In this document: one piece after another, positions 7,836 to 15,089 of the stretch
Layout: each line of letters starts with the position of its first letter
Position numbering within the stretch: position 1 is the first letter of the stretch
DNA from: JBJKRF01 sp046704785
Lineage (GTDB): Bacteria > Chloroflexota > Anaerolineae > Anaerolineales > Villigracilaceae
Direction of reading: 5' to 3'
DNA length: 27,373 bases
NCBI GenBank assembly: GCA_046704785.1
Contig: JBJKRF010000128.1
Span: forward strand, 1 to 27,373
The notes under the pieces: model-generated
Database searches by the model: none
Told to the model about the DNA's origin: nothing
Seen by the model: only the letters and a program-made list of their open reading frames with translations
Position numbers and translations under genes: made by a program

Positions 7836-8714
7836 TCAGCGACGCGGGCCAGCAAACGCTCCGAAACGGGAGTCGATCACAATTTGGCCGTTATATCCGT
7901 TGACGCTCAACAAGCCCATTGTTTTCCCGTTCTGTGAAAAATCGATGGTGTAATAGCCATAAAATTCGATGGGCGTTTTCCCTACCTGTGCATTGATCTT
8001 ATGCTCGTCGAGGAATTGCTGGGCAATCTTTAGCACCTGATCGCTGCTGATAGGCATATCCGCTGAGACGGCTGCCGGCGTGGGAGCTGTCGAATTTTGT
8101 CCTCCGTACAGGCTGTTTTGGATCACGCCGCCATACTTGAGATTCCATTCCATATTGCCACCGGGCAACAAGCGCGCCTTCTTCGAAACCGGGTCGACCC
8201 AGAGTTCGAAAGCGCCCACGCCGCCCTGTGTTTCCTTGATTTCAACATACGCACTGCTGTTCACCGTGATGACCTGGCCGACTTCCAAACCACTGGTCTT
8301 CATATTCTGCAAATAGGTTTGAGCCGCCTGTTTGGCCTGGTCCGCTGTCAACGGCGTAACGGTGGGACGCGGTGCAGGAGTAGCCTGCGCTTGTGGATTC
8401 TGGCGTGATCCCTGGAAGGATCCCTGCCCAGGCCCATAACCGCGGCCGCCCATCATGCTACCAGGGCCATACCCAAACCCGCGCCCGTTTTGGTTCCCAT
8501 TTTGGTTATTGCCCCAGTTCCCGCGCATGCCGGCGCCGGGGCCAAACCCGCCACGAGCGGTGCCTGCTCCATTGGCATATCCCATCATTGGCATACGGCC
8601 AAAGGAACCAAAGGGGCTACGGAAATTGGAAAAGAGCATACCACCCAGGAATAATCCGCCTGCAATCACCAGAATAGCGATTACGATCAATACAGTTTTA
8701 AGAGCATTACTCAT
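7836..8714 (-). CDS. Membrane-anchored Gly/Met/Asn-rich protein with two PepSY-like repeats
   Basis: A 292-residue protein that would sit outside the cytoplasmic membrane, held by one N-terminal segment (about 7-27). Residues 30-110 are extremely rich in Gly, Met, Asn, Phe and Arg. A Pro/Thr linker (111-121) follows. Two similar alpha/beta units come next, at about 122-185 and 222-285, each opening with (T/S)-x-DQ and a helix followed by strands, as in PepSY domains. The start at 8714 is supported by AAGGAAG about 8 bases upstream on the minus strand. The longer in-frame start at 8876 runs through an intergenic repeat copy and is rejected. It lies upstream of the regulator/kinase pair on the same strand, and may be an envelope-stress or metal-related protein sensed by them (inference). 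The Met/Asn-rich part could bind copper or silver, but this is not shown. Confidence 0.82.
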   Translation of the reverse strand: MSNALKTVLIVIAILVIAGGLFLGGMLFSNFRSPFGSFGRMPMMGYANGAGTARGGFGPGAGMRGNWGNNQNGNQNGRGFGYGPGSMMGGRGYGPGQGSFQGSRQNPQAQATPAPRPTVTPLTADQAKQAAQTYLQNMKTSGLEVGQVITVNSSAYVEIKETQGGVGAFELWVDPVSKKARLLPGGNMEWNLKYGGVIQNSLYGGQNSTAPTPAAVSADMPISSDQVLKIAQQFLDEHKINAQVGKTPIEFYGYYTIDFSQNGKTMGLLSVNGYNGQIVIDSRFGAFAGPRR

Positions 8715-8740
8715 CGTCTTTCTTCCTTTCGATGTCAAGT

Positions 8741-8826
8741 GTGGCTCTCTGGGAATTAGCCGAATGAAGCACATTTGGGGGGTGCACCCCACACCTACTC
8801 CCATACCACGAGAAATCCCAAAGAAC
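8741..8826 (-). repeat. MITE/REP-like intergenic repeat, copy 2
   Basis: Read on the minus strand it begins GTTCTTTGGGATTTC, continues CGTGGTATGGGAGTAG, has a GGGGTGCACCCC palindrome core, then GCTTCATTC, and ends TTCCCAGAGAGCC. Both ends match the family consensus well and are imperfect inverted repeats of each other (GGCTCTCTGGGAAT against GTTCTTTGGGATTT). It lies just upstream of the PepSY-like gene's ribosome binding site. Confidence 0.85.
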
Positions 8827-8910
8827 ATCAAGTGTAGTTTAGTATAGAGGAGATCGATGAAGTACTTTTGAAGCAAGTGTAAAGATTGCTTAAAGAGAAG
8901 CTTCCAGCTT

Positions 8911-8982
8911 GGCTCCTGGGAATCGACGTGATGTCATCGATTGATGGGAAATACCGTTTGCCGCAAAAAATCCCAAAGACCT
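8911..8982 (-). repeat. MITE/REP-like intergenic repeat, copy 3 (degenerate)
   Basis: On the minus strand it begins GGTCTTTGGGATTTT and ends GATTCCCAGGAGCC, matching both family ends. The interior has diverged and is shorter than in intact copies. It lies 85 bases from copy 2 in the same orientation and fills the region before the NYN gene. This is why the longer reading frame starting at 8886 is not accepted as coding. Confidence 0.65.
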
Positions 8983-9005
8983 GCCATTTCATCCAGAAAG
9001 CAAGT

Positions 9006-9011
9006 TATAAT
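9006..9011 (+). promoter_or_regulatory. Candidate -10 box, leaderless NYN gene
   Basis: A perfect TATAAT lies 6 bases before the ATG at 9018, and there is no Shine-Dalgarno sequence. Transcription would begin at or next to the A of the start codon. CTGCCA at 8981-8986 is a poor -35 with 19-base spacing. Confidence 0.5.
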
Positions 9012-9017
9012 CACAAT

Positions 9018-9779
9018 ATGCCTGAAGAGCAACTTATCTCACTAACAAGACACAAACTCGCCATTTTAATCGATGGCGACAATGCACAATCCAGCTTGCT
9101 GCCGCAGATGCTGGCCGAAGCCGGAAAATACGGCATGGTTACCGTACGTCGCATTTATGGGGATTGGACAACATCGAATATGAACTCGTGGAAAGATGTT
9201 CTGAATTACCACGCCATCCAACCCATCCAACAGTTTCGCTACACCATCGGCAAGAACGCCACCGACAGCGCCATGATTATCGACGCAATGGACATCATGC
9301 ACTCCGGCGTGGTGGACGGCTTTTGCCTGGCCTCGTCCGACAGCGACTATACGCGACTCGCAACCCGCATCCGCGAGTCCGGCATCTTCGTGATGGGTAT
9401 CGGCGAGAAAAAGACACCCAAACCTTTTGTCAATGCCTGCGACGTATTCGTCTACACCGAGAACCTGGTCAGCGAACGAAAGCCGAAGAAACAACGCGGT
9501 TCGCGCAAGCAGTCCAACCACAACAAGCAGGAAGACAAGGAAGAGGCCGACCCGTTGTCGCTGCTCGAAAAAGCCTTCGAGATGGCCGTCCAAGAAGATG
9601 GCTGGGCGCGCCTCGACCTGATGGGCAACGCCCTCTACCAGCTCGACCCCGGTTTCGATCCGCGCACCTACGGCCACCGACAGCTCTCACGTCTGGTAGG
9701 CAGCCTGAAGGACAGCTTCGAAATGCGCACCCAGGAAATCGACGGCTCGCAGTTATTCTACGTCCGGGAAAAAGAATAG
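9018..9779 (+). CDS. NYN-domain protein with C-terminal LOTUS/OST-HTH domain
   Basis: A 253-residue protein with a PIN-like NYN nuclease domain at about 12-150. The acidic residues expected to hold the metal are visible: ILIDGDN (Asp19, Asp21), NATDSAMIIDAMD (Asp83, Asp89) and ASSDSD (Asp108, Asp110). A basic Lys/Arg-rich linker (153-172) follows. Residues 178-250 form a winged-helix of the OST-HTH/LOTUS type (DGWARLDLMGNAL, then HRQLSRLVGSL). Such proteins are thought to bind and cut RNA. The start is set at 9018 because the sequence upstream is a repeat copy and a perfect TATAAT sits just before it. No neighbour gives a specific target. Confidence 0.88.
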   Translation: MPEEQLISLTRHKLAILIDGDNAQSSLLPQMLAEAGKYGMVTVRRIYGDWTTSNMNSWKDVLNYHAIQPIQQFRYTIGKNATDSAMIIDAMDIMHSGVVDGFCLASSDSDYTRLATRIRESGIFVMGIGEKKTPKPFVNACDVFVYTENLVSERKPKKQRGSRKQSNHNKQEDKEEADPLSLLEKAFEMAVQEDGWARLDLMGNALYQLDPGFDPRTYGHRQLSRLVGSLKDSFEMRTQEIDGSQLFYVREKE

Positions 9780-9845
9780 ACTTACCCAGCCGTAAAAGGA
9801 GCGCGCCAAGCCTGCTCCTCGTTCTGAGCTCAACATTCCACTCTG

Positions 9846-10847
9846 ATGAAACTCGTTACTTATCTCTCGACCCACTCACCCCGCCGGGCTCGGCTCGGTG
9901 CATTGGTCGAGGATGCTGTTGTAGACCTCGAGGCGGCTTCTCACTGGGCCCAGGAAGCCGCCGGCCTGTCGCGCGAGGAAATGCCCGCATCCATGCTGAC
10001 GCTGCTGTACGCCGGGCCGCAGAAATGGGACTATGTGCGCGCAGTGGTAATGGAAGTGGCCCAGGCGGGGAACCCAGCCCTTTTGACGGAATCCGGGCAG
10101 CGGGGGATTGCGATCCTGCGCAACGAGGCACAGTTGCTGGCCCCTTTGCGGCCACTCACGCTGCGGGATGCGTACGCTTTCGAGCAACACGTCAAAAAGG
10201 CCAACGAAAATCGTGGGCGCAGCGTCCAGAAAGAATGGTATGAGTTTCCTATCTTTTACTACACCAACTCCAATACGGTTTTCGGCGATGGCGAGAGCAT
10301 CCCTTACCCGCGCTATACCGAGCAGTTGGACTACGAATTGGAAATCGCAGCAGTGATCGGTTCACACGGCAAAGACCTGGACGAAAAATCAGCGGCTTCC
10401 TGCATATTTGGATACACGATATTCAACGATTGGTCCGCACGCGACATCCAACACAAAGAGATGAAGGCGGGGCTGGGGCCTGCCAAAGGGAAAGACTTTG
10501 CCTCATCACTCGGACCGTGCGTTGTTACCGTCGATGAACTGGCAGACTGCGCCACCAGGCGCGCAGGCGTCTATGACCTGACAATGACTGCACGCGTCAA
10601 TGGCGAAGAGCGCTCCCGCGGCAACTTCAAAGACATTTATTGGTCCTTCGGGCAGATCCTTGCGCGCATCACAGAGGAAGCTGCGCTCTATCCGGGCGAT
10701 GTGGTTGGCTCCGGTACCGTCGGAACCGGTTGCTTGTTGGAATTGACCAAGGCGGAGGGGCCATGGCTCCAGGCGGGGGACGTAGTAGAACTCGAAATCG
10801 AACGAATCGGTAAGTTACAAAACCGGATTGCAAATACAGCGACTTAG
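9846..10847 (+). CDS. Fumarylacetoacetate hydrolase family protein
   Basis: A 333-residue enzyme of the FAH superfamily, which act on C-C bonds or decarboxylate keto acids in the breakdown of aromatic compounds. The family core is at about 130-325. It has DYELEIAAVIG with metal-binding Glu164 and Glu166, FNDWSARDIQ (193-202) supplying the metal-binding Asp, the KGKDF.SSLGP segment (214-224) and the C-terminal GSGTVGTGC block. The N-terminal 100 residues are a smaller domain common in the longer members. There is no visible ribosome binding site before ATG 9846. A small perfect hairpin (10833-10840 with 10847-10854) overlaps the stop codon. The exact substrate cannot be told from the sequence. 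Homogentisate-pathway neighbours are absent, so true fumarylacetoacetase is not claimed. Confidence 0.9.
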   Translation: MKLVTYLSTHSPRRARLGALVEDAVVDLEAASHWAQEAAGLSREEMPASMLTLLYAGPQKWDYVRAVVMEVAQAGNPALLTESGQRGIAILRNEAQLLAPLRPLTLRDAYAFEQHVKKANENRGRSVQKEWYEFPIFYYTNSNTVFGDGESIPYPRYTEQLDYELEIAAVIGSHGKDLDEKSAASCIFGYTIFNDWSARDIQHKEMKAGLGPAKGKDFASSLGPCVVTVDELADCATRRAGVYDLTMTARVNGEERSRGNFKDIYWSFGQILARITEEAALYPGDVVGSGTVGTGCLLELTKAEGPWLQAGDVVELEIERIGKLQNRIANTAT

Positions 10848-10907
10848 CTGTATTCTGAATATCTATCAGGCCAAATTTCATTCATCCCACAATAAGCGAA
10901 GGAAAAA

Positions 10908-11768
10908 ATGAACAAGCTCACAAAAATTGTTTTACTCCCTGTTCTGCTTGTTGTCCTATCAGCTTGCAATTCATCCAATACTGGCAGCACTCCTGCTACA
11001 CAAACACCGGCTAATCAGCCACCGGTTCAGACGTCCTCACCTGCCGAGACGCAGCCTGCTGCCAACCCCACGGAAACGCCCAGCAGCGGTACCGGAATGC
11101 CCATCTCGTCTAATGGCACAAGCTTCACAATTCCATCCGGGCTGGCCACTGGCGCAGACACTCAGATGACAACAGAGGTGGAATTACCCTATATCAATCC
11201 ATCCAACGGGAACATGCCCAACCACGTTAAGTTCACCTTAAACGGATATACCCTTCAAAATAAAACGTTCCAGCCATATATTGTCGTTTTCACCGCCAGC
11301 GAGTACGCGCAATACACCGCTCTAACGGCACAAAGCATATCAGCTCTAAAGTCGCTGACAGACTCGTCCGGGCAGAAAGTACCACAGGCACTGCAACTTA
11401 GCAATTTTTACACCCAAGTAAAAACCGTATCTTTCCAAAACGGGCACGGCATACGTTACTTGGTGCAAATCATGGAGAGTACTGTGCCGATCAACAATCA
11501 GGACCTGTTCTACTATTTCGCAGGTCTCACAACGGATGGAAAATATTACGTCTCGGCCATACTTCCTATAAACACCACGTTCCTGGCCGCAAGCAACAAT
11601 CCATCCGCAACAGTGCCGCCCGACGGTATTACCTTCAACGCCGACCAATTCCAAACTTACCTGGACACCGTTTCGCAAAAACTGAATGCAACGACAAGCG
11701 ACGCCTTCACCCCCAGCCTGGATACGCTCGACGAATTGATTGGCTCCATCCAGGTCAATGGAAATTGA
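10908..11768 (+). CDS. Lipoprotein of unknown function
   Basis: A 286-residue exported lipoprotein. The signal peptide ends in a lipobox LSAC with Cys20 as the lipid-attachment site. Residues 21-65 are a flexible Thr/Pro/Ser/Gln linker, and about 66-286 form a globular domain with mixed strands that I do not recognise. AAGGA at 10899-10903 lies 4 bases before the ATG. It ends 32 bases before the GH31-like gene on the same strand, so the two may be co-transcribed. A carbohydrate-related role is only a guess from that neighbour. Confidence 0.8.
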   Translation: MNKLTKIVLLPVLLVVLSACNSSNTGSTPATQTPANQPPVQTSSPAETQPAANPTETPSSGTGMPISSNGTSFTIPSGLATGADTQMTTEVELPYINPSNGNMPNHVKFTLNGYTLQNKTFQPYIVVFTASEYAQYTALTAQSISALKSLTDSSGQKVPQALQLSNFYTQVKTVSFQNGHGIRYLVQIMESTVPINNQDLFYYFAGLTTDGKYYVSAILPINTTFLAASNNPSATVPPDGITFNADQFQTYLDTVSQKLNATTSDAFTPSLDTLDELIGSIQVNGN

Positions 11769-11800
11769 TGTGGAGTACAACAGGCGCGCGGTAAAAAACG

Positions 11801-13813
11801 ATGGCCAAGTCCCCCCGTGTTCAATCGATCGCACACAACGCCGTCCGCATTACGCATGCGCCGCCAGGCGCGCCTATTCCGCTCGATCCGGCTTGGCTGA
11901 AAAATACCCTGTTGCCCCTTGAACCTGTGGAAAGCCAACTTACAGTCGGCACCACGGACGGTCAGATGCACGTCACAGCCCCCGACGGCACAATCTTCTT
12001 CTCCGAGGCCGAAACGCCTGCCTTCGGGCTCCAGCGCTACCAGCCTTATATCCATTTCAGCCTCTCGCAACCTGCCTTGCAGGCTGGCTTGCATCGCACC
12101 CAGCAGGGCACCCGCCTGAGCCTGCAAATCCAACCCGGCGAACATCTCTACGGGTGGGGTGCCTGGCCCAACGCATTCGGACCATCCAACGCAGCCGTTC
12201 ACTCCACACCGCCGCTTTTCCTCTCCAGCCGTGGCTACGGGTTTCTGTTGCTCAACGCGTCCCACGCCAATGGGCATATCGACCGTCGTTGCAATAAGCT
12301 GATCCTCGAATCCGAGGGCTCCAGCATCGACTATCTGCTCATCTACGGGCCCCTTTTCAAAGAAATCCTGCGCACATATACGGCGCTCACCGGTCGTCCT
12401 GCGCTCCTGCCGCGCTGGGCCTTTGGGCTATGGCTCGTATCGCGTGCACAGTCAGGAGACGAAATCCGGGCATTTGTCCAGCGCCAACGCGAGATGGAAA
12501 TCCCGTTCGATATCGTGCTCCTGAAAGCTTTCCGCGGCGGACGTTCACATAAACGGGAACAGCCCAATATGTCTGCGGACAACCCGCAAGCCCTAATCCC
12601 CAGTTTAAAGAGTCTGGATATCCACCTCGGCTTGATTTTGCCCCCTTCATCCAATCCGTATGGAGCCCCAGGGGCAGGTTCCACCACGCAGGCCCAAGGT
12701 ATCGATTTCGTCCAGGATGGATCGGAAGACAGCCGTTCACAAACGTTTTACCGTGACTCCCGCTTGTTTTTCCCCCCGCAAACTCGGAGCCCACTCCACG
12801 CTTATGCAACTCGAACCGGCGCACAACGTTATCCGGCACTACTTTTTGACGAGCACCCACGCCTGACTTTTGCCGCCATCCGCGACGGACTCCGCGCCGG
12901 GTTGAGCCTCAGCCTGGCAGGTTTTGCCTACTGGATGGTTGGCAATTGCAAGTCATGGAATAGAGCCACACGCGAGGCATCCATACGTTACGCGCAATGG
13001 GCATTGCTCAATCCACTGGCGCAATGTAGTGGTCAGCTTCAATTCAGCGATCAAGCACATAATGCGCAAATCGAAACGAATTTTCGTAACTATGCGGCGT
13101 TGCACTACCGCTTGTTACCCTATTATGTCTCACTGGCGCACGAAAGTTATCTGACCGGCATCCCACTCGTACGACCCATGATCCTCGAATTCCAAGAGGA
13201 TGAGCGCCTGCATAACGTATCCGACCAGTTCATGCTTGGTGGCGCGCTGATGGTTTGCCCCATCGTCGAGGCCGGTACGTACACGCGAAAAGTGATCCTG
13301 CCATGCGGGAACTGGTATGACTTCTGGTCGCAACAATCCTGGAAAGGGCCAGCCGTGATCGATTACCCGGCCCCGCTTGAATGCATCCCTTTGTTGGTGC
13401 GCGAAAGGACGGTGCTGCCGATGGGGCCAGCGCTCCAATCGATCGGCGGTACGCACCGCTTCACACAACTGGACTATCACATCTGGCCGCCGTACCCTTC
13501 AGAAACCATATTCTTCGACGAGGATAGCCATACAAACGAGTACGCCAATGGAGCTTTCTCACGCACGCGAGTCCGCGCAGAGTGCGCCGGAAACAAAATG
13601 ACGGTGCGCATTTCAGCAGCGCAGGGAACTTTCACGGGGCAGACTAAAAAGCGCCCAATAAACGTCATCCTGCACCACGTGGGAAAGGTGGAATCCGTCT
13701 CGCTCGATGGGAAAACGATTGAATGGCTAGATGAGGCCAGCGTCGTTCAAATCCCCTTTACACGCCTGGTCGCAAAAGACACCACGGTGGAGGTCCGCTT
13801 TTGCCATGGATGA
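11801..13813 (+). CDS. GH31-family alpha-glucosidase-like protein, probably catalytically altered
   Basis: A 670-residue protein with the full GH31 layout: N-terminal beta-sandwich (about 1-195), (beta/alpha)8 barrel (about 200-455) and C-terminal beta domains (460-670, with FMLGGALMVCPIVEAG and LPCGNWYDFW as in family members). Family landmarks are recognisable but several key residues differ by eye alignment. LYGWGAW (116-122) replaces YGLGE. After IPFD (234-237), LLKAF (240-244) replaces the usual D-x-D-W. DGSE (306-309) stands where WxDMNE holds the nucleophile, so Asp306 could remain. FDE (349-351) stands at the acid/base site. AYWMVGN replaces W-x-x-DIGG. This suggests a changed or lost glycosidase activity. 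No signal peptide is seen, so it is cytosolic. The frame is intact, and its stop overlaps the next gene by 8 bases. Confidence 0.82.
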   Translation: MAKSPRVQSIAHNAVRITHAPPGAPIPLDPAWLKNTLLPLEPVESQLTVGTTDGQMHVTAPDGTIFFSEAETPAFGLQRYQPYIHFSLSQPALQAGLHRTQQGTRLSLQIQPGEHLYGWGAWPNAFGPSNAAVHSTPPLFLSSRGYGFLLLNASHANGHIDRRCNKLILESEGSSIDYLLIYGPLFKEILRTYTALTGRPALLPRWAFGLWLVSRAQSGDEIRAFVQRQREMEIPFDIVLLKAFRGGRSHKREQPNMSADNPQALIPSLKSLDIHLGLILPPSSNPYGAPGAGSTTQAQGIDFVQDGSEDSRSQTFYRDSRLFFPPQTRSPLHAYATRTGAQRYPALLFDEHPRLTFAAIRDGLRAGLSLSLAGFAYWMVGNCKSWNRATREASIRYAQWALLNPLAQCSGQLQFSDQAHNAQIETNFRNYAALHYRLLPYYVSLAHESYLTGIPLVRPMILEFQEDERLHNVSDQFMLGGALMVCPIVEAGTYTRKVILPCGNWYDFWSQQSWKGPAVIDYPAPLECIPLLVRERTVLPMGPALQSIGGTHRFTQLDYHIWPPYPSETIFFDEDSHTNEYANGAFSRTRVRAECAGNKMTVRISAAQGTFTGQTKKRPINVILHHVGKVESVSLDGKTIEWLDEASVVQIPFTRLVAKDTTVEVRFCHG

Positions 13814-14063
13814 ACGCATCGAACTGCTTCGCATGCTGTCCACGCGCCTGGAGCGGCTGTCGGTCGATTCGATCTGGGCCCGACGCGCCAGCGGTCTGCG
13901 TGGATCGCTGCTCAAGGCCCTGACAGCCGCCGAAAGAGGAGACCAGCCGCCTGCCGAAGCACTGGATGCGCTGATCGAACGGAGTTTTGACATCCTGAAA
14001 AGAGCTGCCAAAGAGATCCCCGATGTGGAAGCGCAGCTTTGGCGCACCATCAAAACACGGTAA
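13806..14063 (+). CDS. Small helical protein of unknown function
   Basis: An 85-residue protein that is almost entirely alpha-helical by composition and rich in Leu, Arg, Glu and Ala. It begins MDERIELLRML. Its ATG overlaps the end of the GH31-like gene by 8 bases, which suggests translational coupling and favours this start over 13731. It has no Cys, no membrane segment and no motif that I can name. It is followed after 9 bases by the glutaredoxin gene. Confidence 0.6.
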   Translation: MDERIELLRMLSTRLERLSVDSIWARRASGLRGSLLKALTAAERGDQPPAEALDALIERSFDILKRAAKEIPDVEAQLWRTIKTR

Positions 14064-14072
14064 CGGTGCACA

Positions 14073-14363
14073 ATGGAAACACCCATGATCAACCTTTATA
14101 CCCTTCAACCCACCCAAATCGTCCTATACGGAACATCCTGGTGCAGCGATTGTCGGCGTGCACGGAGCGTGCTCGACGAAAATCGCATTGCCTATCTCGA
14201 CATCGATATCGAGGCAGACGAAAACGCTATGACCTTTGTGCAAGAGCTAAATCACGGGGATCGCAGCGTTCCAACGATTATTTTCCCCGACGGGACGATG
14301 CTTGTCGAGCCCGGTCGAGGCGAGTTGCTTGAAAAATTGACTTCCGGGAACTTTTCAAAATAA
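14073..14363 (+). CDS. Glutaredoxin-like protein
   Basis: A 96-residue thioredoxin-fold protein. The redox pair is Cys24-Ser-Asp-Cys27 in GTSWCSDC, close to mycoredoxin/glutaredoxin-type sequences. The cis-proline is Pro67 in RSVPTI, and PDGT follows as in the family. It would reduce disulfides or mixed disulfides in the cytosol. The ATG at 14073 has no clear ribosome binding site, and an internal Met (14085) could also be used. Gene spacing suggests it is the last gene of the plus-strand series that begins with the lipoprotein. It is followed by a T9 tract. Confidence 0.85.
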   Translation: METPMINLYTLQPTQIVLYGTSWCSDCRRARSVLDENRIAYLDIDIEADENAMTFVQELNHGDRSVPTIIFPDGTMLVEPGRGELLEKLTSGNFSK

Positions 14364-14391
14364 CGCCGCTGTTTTACCACAATGACACAGG

Positions 14392-14415
14392 ACCCGCCAT
14401 CGACGGTTTTTTTTT
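14392..14415 (+). terminator. T-run terminator candidate behind glutaredoxin
   Basis: A run of nine T (14407-14415) follows a short GC-rich segment, with CCG (14394-14396) able to pair with CGG (14404-14406). The stem is weak, but the T-run and the position between the glutaredoxin stop and the hydrogenase promoter region fit a terminator. Confidence 0.4.
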
Positions 14416-14441
14416 GATTCCCTGTTCGATAAATATGATTT

Positions 14442-14471
14442 TTGTCGCCCTATTAAGGTGCATAATTTAAT
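14442..14471 (+). promoter_or_regulatory. Candidate hydrogenase-operon promoter
   Basis: TTGTCG (14442-14447) and TTTAAT (14466-14471) are separated by 18 bases and resemble -35 and -10 boxes. Transcription would begin near 14478, inside the palindrome at 14475-14497. The match is modest and rests only on the sequence. Confidence 0.35.
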
Positions 14472-14474
14472 GCC

Positions 14475-14497
14475 ATTTATTTGTGAAATAAATTACA
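14475..14497 (+). promoter_or_regulatory. Palindromic operator with CRP/FNR-family-like spacing
   Basis: ATTTATTT-GTG-AAATAAAT (14475-14493) is a perfect palindrome. Overlapping it, TGTGA-N6-TTACA (14482-14497) matches the CRP-type consensus TGTGA-N6-TCACA with one mismatch. It lies about 100 bases before the first gene of the hydrogenase operon, and could be a binding site for a CRP/FNR-family regulator. Confidence 0.45.
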
Positions 14498-14520
14498 ATC
14501 TGGGCAATGAAAGGCAAAAT

Positions 14521-14565
14521 GTGGTTCTTTGTTCCCGTGATAAGGGAGTGCATTTCCAAAGAGCC
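14521..14565 (+). repeat. MITE/REP-like intergenic repeat, copy 4 (internally deleted)
   Basis: GTGGTTCTTTG, then TTCCCGTGATAAGGGAGTG, is joined directly to ATTTCCAAAGAGCC. The left block and the right terminal block of the family are present, but the hairpin core and the GCTTCATCCCG block are missing. It lies in the leader between the presumed promoter and the first gene of the hydrogenase operon. Confidence 0.75.
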
Positions 14566-14600
14566 AAATGTATATTGGCAACAAGGAGGACGAAGGAATT

Positions 14601-15089
14601 ATGACGAATGAACCCAGGGTCATCCAGGCGATGCAAGAAATCCCCTGGTTCCGAGAATTAGTCCAAGAGCACTTTGACAAATTTGCCGAAATCGCGCATT
14701 TTGTCGAACTGGAAGAAAACGAGTCGCTCTTTAACGAGGGAGACAAAGAAGATTTCTTTTACATCGTTGCGGATGGGCGCGTTGGACTCGATATCTTTGT
14801 GCCGGTACGTGGGCGTATCCGCATTTTGACCGCCGAACCGATGGATTTGATCGGTTGGTCGAGTGTCACACCGGTTGTCCGGCAGCGCACCGCCAGCGCA
14901 CGCGCCGTAACGCGCTCGAAACTGGTGGCATTCGACGCTGAAAAGCTGCGCCAACTATGTGAGCAGGACCACGACATTGGCTATCATGTGATGCGGCGCA
15001 TTGCCAATATCGTCGCCAGCCGTCTAATGATCACCCGCTTGCAACTCCTGGACATGTTCTCCCATCCGGAGGCTCACGATGCTAAATAA
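14601..15089 (+). CDS. Cyclic-nucleotide-binding-domain protein, first gene of hydrogenase operon
   Basis: A 162-residue protein with one CRP-type nucleotide-binding domain (about 8-125, with FNEGDKEDFFYIVADGRVG matching the beta-roll) and a C-terminal helix. There is no helix-turn-helix domain, so it should not bind DNA by itself. AAGGAGG at 14583-14589 and AAGGA at 14593-14597 support the start at 14601. An upstream in-frame ATG at 14568 lies next to the repeat copy and lacks such a site. Its end overlaps the beta subunit gene by 11 bases. Genes of this type are known in front of group 3b hydrogenase genes. It may sense a nucleotide or act as an assembly or regulatory partner of the enzyme, but the ligand is unknown. 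Confidence 0.88.
   Translation: MTNEPRVIQAMQEIPWFRELVQEHFDKFAEIAHFVELEENESLFNEGDKEDFFYIVADGRVGLDIFVPVRGRIRILTAEPMDLIGWSSVTPVVRQRTASARAVTRSKLVAFDAEKLRQLCEQDHDIGYHVMRRIANIVASRLMITRLQLLDMFSHPEAHDAK

Noticed and set aside
8886..9017. N-terminal extension of the NYN protein
   Set aside because: It is made mainly of a degenerate copy of the intergenic repeat, and a perfect TATAAT box lies between it and the better start.
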